Assembly: GCF_013184525.1 (NCBI RefSeq)
Contig: NZ_JAAOIZ010000007.1
Location: 62,001 to 126,000, forward strand
Direction: 5' to 3'
DNA: 64,000 nt
Source: Chryseobacterium sp. LAM-KRS1
GTDB taxonomy: Bacteria > Bacteroidota > Bacteroidia > Flavobacteriales > Weeksellaceae
Shown: positions 53,901 through 62,600 of the stretch, one piece after another
Position numbering within the stretch: the first letter of the stretch is position 1
Layout: the number at the start of each line of letters is the position of its first letter
Translations under genes and position numbers: made by a program
Notes under the pieces: generated by a model
Databases searched by the model: none
The model's input: the letters and a program-made list of their open reading frames with translations, nothing else
Told to the model about the DNA's origin: nothing

Positions 53901-55826
53901 ATGAAAAATAAGACTACCAACGCAGATAAAATTGCTGAAAATCATATTGCAGGAGTACAGCGTGTGGTGAAGCTGGACGTAGTGATTGAAGGTAAAATTA
54001 TTAACCATTTCAAACACTTCCGCTTACAGCAAAGTACAAGAAGACATCATAGCTTTGAGTTGACCTTAGCTCACGATTCTTTAGGGTCTTTGCAAAATCA
54101 TGAGCTTGATCAGGCTCAGCAGTTTCTCGGAAAACGCTTAACGGTCGTTTTTAAATATAAGGATGCTGAAAATGAGAGTCCTGAACAAACTTTCGTCGGA
54201 CTCATTACCAAAGTGGCTTTTAGTCAGGAAAAAATGAGTTTAGGCAATATTGTTCTGAAAGGATACAGCCCTACTATTTTAATGGATTCCGCTCCACATA
54301 CACAAAGCTTTGGCGGTGATAAACCGGTGAATACTTCTATCATTGCCGACAGGATTTTAAAGGAGACCCTTAATTCAGGTAAATTTGACTATAAAGTTGA
54401 TACCCAGAACAAAAGCTATATTAATTACAGCGCCCAGTACAAGGAAACCCATTACAATTACCTTGCGAGGCTTGCCGAAACCTACGGAGAGCAATTCTAT
54501 TATGATGGCGAAACACTGTATTTCGGTAAACTTCCACCCAAAGATCAACCCATACGCCTTACTTACGGAAGTAATGTAAGTGATGTTTCCGTGGAACTGA
54601 GAGCGGTGCATACTAAACCGGAGTTTTTTGGATATAACAGCAGTAATCACACAAAATTATTAAGTACATCTGCAAGCATAAAGCATTTGGGACAGCTGGC
54701 TGCCAAGGCTTATGATCTTAATAATGACATCTATAAAACCCGTTCCCTGAACCCATCTCCAATTAATGCCAATATGTCGTTAAATGTTGATGATTCCCAA
54801 AAAAGTGCTGCGGGAAGTGCCGCAGTAGAAGTCTTTACCGTATCAGGGACAACCTCTGTTCCTTTTTTACATCCTGGTTGTGTTGCAGATATAGAAATGA
54901 GAAAACCGGATAGCAACCAGACGACTTATTTCACCAAGCTTATGATCACTGAAGTCTCTCACGAAGTTAATACCAGAGGTATCTATACAGGATCATTTGA
55001 AGCAATAGCCGAGGGGACCGGATTTATTCCAAAACCGGAATTTATTACCCCAAGTGCAGAACCACAGATTGCCACAGTAGTTTCCAATACAGATCCGTTA
55101 AATCAGGGACGGATACAAGTACAATTTGACTGGCAGCTAAATGACACCACTCATTTTATAAGAATGATGAGCCCTGATGCCGGAGGGACAGATGTAATCA
55201 CTCAAAACAGAGGGTTTGTAGCGATTCCGGAAGTTGGAGATCAGGTAATGGTTGGCTTTGAATATCATCATCCCGACTTCCCTTTCGCCATGGGTGGAAT
55301 GTTTCATGGAGCTGTTGGTTTAGGAGGAGGCGTTAACAATCATATAAAATCGATACAAACGCGAAGTGGAAATAAGGTAATTTTTAATGACGCAGAAGGA
55401 AGTATCTACATAGAAGATCCGAGTGGGAATACCTACTTTATGGATGGAAAAGGAAGCATTATTGTGAATGCCCCAAAAGATATGACCTTTACTGCAGGAA
55501 ACAATATAAGAATGTCCGCAGGAAATGATATCACTTCCATAGCGGGCAGCAATATATTTGCTACAGCAAATGTCAATATCGTATCGAATGCGGGAGTAAA
55601 CATGGTTGATACAGCCGGAAGAGATCTTTTACAAACTGCTACAGGAAATATTCATGAGTCTTCTGATATGAGAACAGAGATTGCTGAAAATGAAAGAAAT
55701 GTTCAGTCCAAAAAGAGCGACTCTTATGCTGAAAAGGTTACCGTTGTGAGTACTAAAGAAAATATGATCTTACAAAGTGAGAAAACCGTAAAATCTCAAA
55801 GCGGAGAGCAAGGAAATTCACATTAA
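53901..55826 (+). CDS. tssI: TssI (VgrG), spike protein of the T6SS
   Basis: A 641-residue VgrG: gp27-like base (about 1-370), gp5-type OB fold (IATVVSNTDPLNQGRIQVQFDW, about 385-460), then repetitive beta-helix (GNDITSIAGSNIFATANVNI) to the tip. The trimer sits on the tube end and carries effectors or PAAR caps. The frame also opens with a GTG at 53880, but the ATG at 53901 is more likely. The tail lacks a fused enzyme; effectors are encoded separately downstream (11-bp gap to the next gene). Confidence 0.93.
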   Translation: MKNKTTNADKIAENHIAGVQRVVKLDVVIEGKIINHFKHFRLQQSTRRHHSFELTLAHDSLGSLQNHELDQAQQFLGKRLTVVFKYKDAENESPEQTFVGLITKVAFSQEKMSLGNIVLKGYSPTILMDSAPHTQSFGGDKPVNTSIIADRILKETLNSGKFDYKVDTQNKSYINYSAQYKETHYNYLARLAETYGEQFYYDGETLYFGKLPPKDQPIRLTYGSNVSDVSVELRAVHTKPEFFGYNSSNHTKLLSTSASIKHLGQLAAKAYDLNNDIYKTRSLNPSPINANMSLNVDDSQKSAAGSAAVEVFTVSGTTSVPFLHPGCVADIEMRKPDSNQTTYFTKLMITEVSHEVNTRGIYTGSFEAIAEGTGFIPKPEFITPSAEPQIATVVSNTDPLNQGRIQVQFDWQLNDTTHFIRMMSPDAGGTDVITQNRGFVAIPEVGDQVMVGFEYHHPDFPFAMGGMFHGAVGLGGGVNNHIKSIQTRSGNKVIFNDAEGSIYIEDPSGNTYFMDGKGSIIVNAPKDMTFTAGNNIRMSAGNDITSIAGSNIFATANVNIVSNAGVNMVDTAGRDLLQTATGNIHESSDMRTEIAENERNVQSKKSDSYAEKVTVVSTKENMILQSEKTVKSQSGEQGNSH

Positions 55827-55836
55827 AAACAGTGAT

Positions 55837-56766
55837 ATGGCCATTGTAAAAAAAGCTAATAATATCAATATACAGGTCAGTAATAACTATACTAATCTAT
55901 GCAAAGTTTCCAATGAAGAATCGGAACATGTAATTATTGAGGCTACGAAGCAAAATCTTGAGCTCTCAAGTCAGAAACGTGCCATATTACAAGGTTTCGG
56001 AAAAGATGGAAAAGGTGATGAAGGATGCAAAGAAGGGGTAGTCCGAATAAGCCAGAAGCTCATTGGCAAGGCCAAAAGGGATCCTGGATTCAATTTTGAC
56101 GGAACAAAGGCCGAAGACATGTATTTTGCCGATAAGCCGGCATCTTCCGCCTCCATACAAAATGATCCGGTTTTTAAATTAAATGATGCAACATTAGGAG
56201 CATATCTGGATCAGCTGATGAAGTCTTTATCTATTGGTGATATGGAAACTGTAGCCCTGGAAATGTCGGATCGATTTAAAAAGGGCACAGGTGGAACTTA
56301 TAAGAGTGATGTTCTGAATAAAAAAATTGCAGGCAATGATGCCTTTATCACTTATCATAATAAATTTCTAACGGATTTTAAAAAGGAGCTGAAAAAAAGT
56401 AATTATGATCCAGCTGCAATGGGAGTTGTTTCGATGGGACTTTTAAATTTTTCGTCATTCTGGGATAAAGTATCAGGATTAGGGATTACAGTACATCAGG
56501 TATGGAGTGCCAAAGCAGAAATCCAGGATTATTCTTATAACAAATGTACCAAAGTATGGAGCGGAAAGCTGAAATATACGTTTTACGATCACTATGGTCT
56601 GGATTGGGATGATATCGTAAAACATGGTGGTGACATTATCCCGCAATACCATACCGGAGATTTTTTCAAAGCCTGGTATATTCTACAGCATTACAGAACG
56701 GCAAGACCTTTCATTACAGAAATGGAAAAAAGCGTAGATTTAAATGGCAATTCCGATAAGGACTAA
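55837..56766 (+). CDS. Probable T6SS effector, DUF3289-like
   Basis: A 309-residue protein without signal peptide. The N-terminal ~55 residues (INIQVSNNYTNLCKVS, VIIEATKQNLELSSQKRAIL) look like further rungs of the VgrG beta-helix and could dock on the spike. The C-terminal ~110 residues (VWSAKAEIQDYSYN, FYDHYGLDWDDI, FFKAWYILQHYRTARPFITE) resemble the DUF3289 family, as far as I recall it, which is linked to bacterial toxins. It starts 11 bp after vgrG and is followed by a small lipoprotein gene 7 bp later, the layout of an effector/immunity pair. The activity is unknown. Confidence 0.7.
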   Translation: MAIVKKANNINIQVSNNYTNLCKVSNEESEHVIIEATKQNLELSSQKRAILQGFGKDGKGDEGCKEGVVRISQKLIGKAKRDPGFNFDGTKAEDMYFADKPASSASIQNDPVFKLNDATLGAYLDQLMKSLSIGDMETVALEMSDRFKKGTGGTYKSDVLNKKIAGNDAFITYHNKFLTDFKKELKKSNYDPAAMGVVSMGLLNFSSFWDKVSGLGITVHQVWSAKAEIQDYSYNKCTKVWSGKLKYTFYDHYGLDWDDIVKHGGDIIPQYHTGDFFKAWYILQHYRTARPFITEMEKSVDLNGNSDKD

Positions 56767-56773
56767 ATTTATC

Positions 56774-57220
56774 ATGAAAAACTTAATCATTTTATTAACA
56801 TTATTTGTGGCATGTATCCAAAACAAGTCGGAAGACTTTCAGTTAGTTGCTTTATCTCCCGTTACCTACGAGTTTAAAGCAGGAGAAAATAAAAATAGAA
56901 TCGACTATTTTTATGTTGAAGGAAATTTTTCATACGACGTTGATGAATATGAAAAATTGAAAAAGAAAATTGATGACAAAACAGCAGGGACAGATATAAA
57001 GAACTATCAGTTATATTCTGTTTATATCTATAAAAAAACAGATGTTCTGAATCAACAGTATAAGGCTGGAAGAGAAGGATTAGACGGTCACAACCAGGAT
57101 CTCATTGCTTATATCAGATATGATAAAGGAAACAGGGATATTTTTTATATAACCGAAAGAGGCAATGTGGTTTATGATGTTCTTTCAAACAAGGAAGAAG
57201 ATTTTGAGTTTGAACAATAA
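56774..57220 (+). CDS. Small lipoprotein, candidate immunity protein for the DUF3289-like effector
   Basis: A 148-residue lipoprotein (LLTLFVACIQNKSED, Cys14) with an acidic, lysine-rich body (YEKLKKKIDDKTAGTD). No known family recognised. An in-frame ATG at 56744 overlaps the effector and would disrupt the signal peptide, so I use 56774. A periplasm-facing lipoprotein next to an effector suggests immunity against a periplasm-acting toxin; this is inferred from context only. Confidence 0.65.
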   Translation: MKNLIILLTLFVACIQNKSEDFQLVALSPVTYEFKAGENKNRIDYFYVEGNFSYDVDEYEKLKKKIDDKTAGTDIKNYQLYSVYIYKKTDVLNQQYKAGREGLDGHNQDLIAYIRYDKGNRDIFYITERGNVVYDVLSNKEEDFEFEQ

Positions 57221-57240
57221 TACAAAAACTAGAAGCAACC

Positions 57241-58422
57241 ATGGGCGCAGGTGTAGTATTTGATGAAAAGACCAACATTCCCAGAAAAGGGATTGAGGCA
57301 ACGCAAGTCAAAAGTATTAAGCTGATTTCTGACCTGGATGATGGTTCTTTAAACGACGGAAGTAAAACGATCAAGGAAAAGTCAGGGCTTGTATACGGAA
57401 AGACCTATACATTCAAAGTAGAAACATATACCAACGATGCACCAAAGGATCCTAGTATGATTCGGTGGGCGGTTAGCTATACAGATACTGAAACAGGTAA
57501 ATTCTACAAAAATGCTTTGGAAGGTCCCAATACTGGTGAAGAAATCAGTATAACATTTAATGATGCCAACGGATGTGGAAATAATCTGGAGATCAAAGCA
57601 TATATCAACGATGTAGATAATGAAGGAAAATTAACCCTTTTCAAACACAACAGATTCCGGTTTTTTGACCGCAAAACATTAAAATCGGAAATCCAGCAAA
57701 GGATGAATACCGGAAAAGATATAGATCAGGGACAAAGCTCAATGTGTGCTATTGCACTGATCGGGCACTTTCTGGCTATCCAGAAACCCTCTGATTACGA
57801 AAAAATAATTTTAGACATGCACCGTACGGGTGAAGCTATAGTTCCGTCTACTCAATATAAAATTAAAATGGATAAGGATGAGCACCTTATCAAAGTGAAA
57901 GATTCCGATGCCAGCTATCCGAATAACAGCAATGGTGGAAAAATGTCTTATGCTGACTTTATATTTTTATTCACAATTAAGGACTATTTGAATAGTGTTT
58001 TTGATTACGATCCCGACGGTACAAGTGCAGGCGGTTTTGTAGAAGGAGGTACTGGACTCACACTTCCTCACGAAGTGGCAAGCATGATGAAGAACATTCT
58101 TTCTTACACTGATGTGAAAAATGAGACCAACCTTGTGACAAGTAAATGGGCAAGTGCAAAAAATTCGGCAAATGAATTGTCCGGGCTTCTCACCAGCGGC
58201 TATAGTATTGGCCTCCTTATTACTGCGGGTAATTTTCAGAATAACAGCAAAGGTACATTTACGATTCCTAACCACTGGGTAGGACTTAAAGGAGTTACAT
58301 TAGATGAAAAAAATGAAAAAGTGATATTGACCCTGTTTACATGGGGGGATATCAGTAAGGTATGGACTGTATCTTTTGATCCTTTTGAAGACGGATATTT
58401 CGGGTATGTAGCAGGAAAATAA
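57241..58422 (+). CDS. Probable T6SS effector: Ig-like domain + papain-like cysteine hydrolase
   Basis: A 393-residue protein without signal peptide. N-terminal ~140 residues form a beta-sandwich of the kind also repeated in the large effector at 59681 (YTFKVETYTNDAPKDPSMIRWAVS-type layout). C-terminal domain from about 160: GQSSMCAIALIGHFLA with Cys169, TIPNHWVGL with His345 and FTWGDI with Asp370, spaced as in papain-fold peptidases or amidases. So a cysteine protease or peptidoglycan amidase acting in the target cell is likely. The next gene encodes a small membrane protein, a candidate immunity factor. Confidence 0.7.
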   Translation: MGAGVVFDEKTNIPRKGIEATQVKSIKLISDLDDGSLNDGSKTIKEKSGLVYGKTYTFKVETYTNDAPKDPSMIRWAVSYTDTETGKFYKNALEGPNTGEEISITFNDANGCGNNLEIKAYINDVDNEGKLTLFKHNRFRFFDRKTLKSEIQQRMNTGKDIDQGQSSMCAIALIGHFLAIQKPSDYEKIILDMHRTGEAIVPSTQYKIKMDKDEHLIKVKDSDASYPNNSNGGKMSYADFIFLFTIKDYLNSVFDYDPDGTSAGGFVEGGTGLTLPHEVASMMKNILSYTDVKNETNLVTSKWASAKNSANELSGLLTSGYSIGLLITAGNFQNNSKGTFTIPNHWVGLKGVTLDEKNEKVILTLFTWGDISKVWTVSFDPFEDGYFGYVAGK

Positions 58423-58449
58423 CTCAATGATATAACTAACGAACGGATT

Positions 58450-58830
58450 ATGATAAATAATTTTATAATAAAAAACTGGAAAACAATTTTCAATATTCAG
58501 GTAGTCATATTTGTGGCATTTGCTATCCTTACATTTATTTATTACTGGGATAAACCAGCACATACCTATTTCAACAGAAGCTTTGACACTTCAAACCTCC
58601 AGGCCGTGTTTTCTTTACTAATGACTTATCTTTTCGTCTTTTTTATAGCTATGGCTTTTATTTATCCTATCCTCTTTTTAATTCAGATATTGAGTTTACG
58701 AAAGGAAAAGGGCAACAAAAAAACAATGAAATTATTGATACTGTTTGTATTATATATTTTAAGTATTATTTCAGTTTTTGCGTTATATACCATTAACAAT
58801 GCTCAGGCCATAAAAGCTCTTAATCACTAA
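58450..58830 (+). CDS. Small membrane protein, candidate immunity protein
   Basis: A 126-residue protein with three hydrophobic helices (VVIFVAFAILTFIYYW; LLMTYLFVFFIAMAFIYPILF; LLILFVLYILSIISVFALY) and a short charged loop. Not recognised as a family. It follows the Cys-hydrolase effector gene by 27 bp. Membrane immunity proteins are common partners of effectors acting at the envelope; this is inference from position. Confidence 0.6.
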   Translation: MINNFIIKNWKTIFNIQVVIFVAFAILTFIYYWDKPAHTYFNRSFDTSNLQAVFSLLMTYLFVFFIAMAFIYPILFLIQILSLRKEKGNKKTMKLLILFVLYILSIISVFALYTINNAQAIKALNH

Positions 58831-58872
58831 CATCAATAGGAATGTTTTTCTAACCACATTTATAAGAACGCA

Positions 58873-59676
58873 ATGATACCTTCTAAAGCTGACATATTCC
58901 CAACATCCACTTATTTTTTACAGGATAAATGTACCGTGAAAATAGGAAGAGAGGAACATGAAGCCTTACTGTCTTATACATTATACGTAGAAACCAAAGA
59001 GGATGAAGATTATGATGTATCTATCAGCAGGACGAATCTTAAAGTAAATAATAAAAAAATAGATACGAAGTTCCTTGAAATATCAAACAGTTATATGGAA
59101 GCATTATTTCCTATTCACTGTAAAATAGAAAACTACAAACTTAGCATCCACAATATAAATCAGATAAAAAAACGCATACAAAAAACGGACTCAGAAATAC
59201 GATCTGTTTATAGTGGAGAAGGCACAAATCATATCCGGAATCATTTTTTCAATGCTACAGAAACTGAAGAAAAACTTATGCAATTTATCCGAGAGCTCCA
59301 TTTCATGAAAGTTGCTGAAGCCAGTATGCAAAAATTCAACAATAAAAAGCAATATGACACTTCCTGGAAGGTACTTCCGATCGGGACATCACAATGGAAG
59401 GGAGAAACTTTCTATGAAAAGGAAAAAAATATCCTATTCTTTGAACCTAAAATAGATAATGCCCAGGAAATTATGAATGACGTTATCAGATATATTCATC
59501 AACATGAATATGCCGTTGATTTTGAGAAAGAAAACGTCCCTCTCTATGCAGATTTTAAACATAATATCAGCTACACGGGTAAAACAGCAAGAATTGAATC
59601 AGCCGAAACCGATGTCTGTATAGAAGTAGAAGATAAATTCTATTACCAACACATTATAACCATACAAACAAAATAA
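58873..59676 (+). CDS. Unknown T6SS-island protein, possible effector adaptor
   Basis: A 267-residue soluble protein without signal peptide that I do not recognise. It is beta-rich at the start (TVKIGREEHEALLSYTLYVE) and helical in the middle (LMQFIRELHFMKVAEASMQ). Its gene ends 4 bp before the 1353-residue PAAR-like effector gene, the position typical of adaptor or chaperone genes that load PAAR effectors onto VgrG. That role is a guess from gene order. Confidence 0.6.
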   Translation: MIPSKADIFPTSTYFLQDKCTVKIGREEHEALLSYTLYVETKEDEDYDVSISRTNLKVNNKKIDTKFLEISNSYMEALFPIHCKIENYKLSIHNINQIKKRIQKTDSEIRSVYSGEGTNHIRNHFFNATETEEKLMQFIRELHFMKVAEASMQKFNNKKQYDTSWKVLPIGTSQWKGETFYEKEKNILFFEPKIDNAQEIMNDVIRYIHQHEYAVDFEKENVPLYADFKHNISYTGKTARIESAETDVCIEVEDKFYYQHIITIQTK

Positions 59677-59680
59677 CGAT

Positions 59681-62600
59681 ATGGCAGCTTCCATCCCATA
59701 TAAGGTACAGAGCGGTGAGACGTTACAGGATATAGCCAAAAAATTGGGTATCAAAGACTGGACTAAGCTCAAACAATACCATGATCAAAATGCAGGCGCT
59801 GACCCAAAGGTTCCGAATGTTCCCTATCCGGGGTTTAATCTCCTGACTCCGTCAAAAGAGGAAATATATGAGATGAACGGAGAAACTCCTCCACCCGACC
59901 CTGCTGAAGAACAAAAAAATGCCGAACAAAAACAAGGGGAGGAAAAAAAGAAGGAAGAAGAGCAGAAAAAAGAAGAGAACGCTGCTAAAAGTGATCACGA
60001 TGGAAAATACTTTGTCGTACATAATGCAAAATGTGTTTGTGATAAAGCTGAAAATCCAAAACAAACCGCTGACCTTCAAGTAACGACTCATAAAATAATT
60101 GTTCTTAATGACGATAGCAGTAAGCTGGCTGCTACGGAAGAGGACAAAACCTTCAATCCACCGGTAGCAACATTCGGAAAATGTACCCTTAAGCCCTCTG
60201 CCGGAGGCAACCTGCCTTGCGCTCTGGCTCCAGCACCCAAATGGAGCAAAACCTATGAAAGCACACAGGTAATGGGCAAAAATACTCTTACAGAAATATC
60301 CGAATTGCAATGTATGGTTGGGGGCAAAATAACCATAGACAAACATGGACAGACCGATTCTGTAAGTAACGCACATGCAGATAATACCAATCCCTTAGAG
60401 CTTGCCATGGTAAATCCTGCAGTAGCACAGCCTAAGAAAAAAGAGGAATATCCTGTAGTTACTTCTATAACGCTTACAAAAATAGAAAACAGAAAAGATT
60501 TTAAAGAAATCGATTCAAAAGGTAAAAAAGATATCATTTATCTTCGAAAAAATGAAGAAACTGATTTCAAAGCCAACCTGAAGAGCGGAAACAAGCAGCT
60601 TACCTCCTGGATGATTTACAAGAATCATCAGGGTAAAAAAGAAGACAGGATTCTTCTCAAAGAACAAATCGGAACTGAGTTTTCACAGAGCTTTGCAGAA
60701 ACAGGCAAATTCAGAGTAGAAGGATATGGGAAGCCTAAAAGTCCTGATTTTGAAAAAGGAAAATATGACAAATGTGACCCTTCATGCTCAATCGATATTG
60801 AAGTGGTAGAAAACACTCTGCTCGATATAGAGTGTACATCAGGAGATTTTTCGACAAGGATTGATCCTTCTAAAAACAGAAAATTCAGACGGGGTGTTCC
60901 TTCTGTCTTTAAAGCTAAATTTTTTATTCCTGATCTCACTGAAGAAGAAAAATCAAGACTTACATTATCTTTACTTGATGGAAGCGGAAATGTTGTTACG
61001 GATGCTGTTCAAGATGGAGATACATTGACGTTTACTCCTCAAAATACCCAGGCAAAATATACTATTATAGCCCGGTATATAAATGATACAGGAAACGTTA
61101 TAGAAAAACAAATGTCCGGAGAAACTGAGGGTAATGCTGTAATCGGAATAAGCCATGGTGCCGAAGTAGTAAGACCGGGAACCGCCATGTCATTCAGTGT
61201 TTCGAAAATGAAATATAACTTCGGAAACAATCCTCTTTATGACCTTACTTCAGATGAGTCTTCGGAGATCAAGTGGAATTTAAACGGAATATTACAGGGC
61301 ACAGGTAAAAGCATTACAATACCTGGCAATCTGCTTATGGCGCCTGGAAAATATGTTGTGGAAGCCTATAGCAAAGTTGCCAACGCTACGGGAAAACGAG
61401 CAAAAGACGAAGATGACGACTGGCGTTTCGAAGTAAAAAATAATGTGGTCACCGAAATAAAATATGATAAAAAACCAAAAGTTGGAGTCAATATTTTATT
61501 TGAAATAAGCAAAATGCTTATTAAAGACTACGATGTTTCAAAAGACGGACCTATTATCTGGAAGATCACAGGTCCGGTTACGGCAGGAGGCACAGGTGAA
61601 AAATTTTCATATAAGTTTTTAGTTCCCGGAAAATATACTATCAATTGCAGTATGGGAGGTAGAAATTGTGAAAAGCCTTTATCTTTGGATGTTATTCAGC
61701 CCAAAGTAATTGCGGATACTGCAAAATGGATGGATAATGACGGAAGCAGCGGGAATATTATAAAAGAGGCCGGCTACGGCCAGGATATATCTGCTTATGT
61801 AAGATATGAGGGATTACAAGGTGAGGAAGTAAAGCTGGAAGTATACGATAATGACAGCACGGGAAGTAATATTATTTTTGAGAAGACAGGAACTTTAAAT
61901 GAAACTGCTACAGCGGTTTACTGGCCTTTCACGTTAGATGACTCTATAAAACAGAAAATAGAAAGCAAGGGAGTAACTAAAAAAGGAGAATTGTTCTTTA
62001 AAATGAAATCCACAAACCCTTCGCTCATCATTCAGAATGCAGATAAGGCACTCGCCTCTTCTCTTATAGTTTCTGATGTTCCCAAAATCGTGGATGCTTA
62101 TTTTTGTGATGCATCAGACACTGAGAAAAGATACAACTCCCCCATCACCACTCCGCTCTATTTTAAAATTTACGCCATTAATATGGTAGACAAAAATGTT
62201 GAGGTGCATTTTATTACAAAATCAGACATATATTTCGGAATAGCATGGAGTCCTAGACAATGGAAAGACTGGAAAGACGTAAAAGAAAAATTTTCTAAAG
62301 AGACTTTTTTCAATACACAAACAGGCAAAATCAATAAAAAAGGTGAGCTTATATTAAAAGTTGATCCTACGAAATTAGGAAAGCCTAAAAATTATTTTAA
62401 AATTTCCGCCATTATTAAGGTAACAGAAGGAGAAGGAAAAGAAGCCAAGGAAAGGGCAGTGTATCTTGATCATTCCGATATGGCTATCTTATATGCGACT
62501 GCCAGCCTTCCTAATATGGTAGAAAACAAAGCTGCGGTAAAAGTTGGAAGAGAATCCTTATCAACAGGAAAAAATGAAGATGGAGTATGTGAATGTGAAG

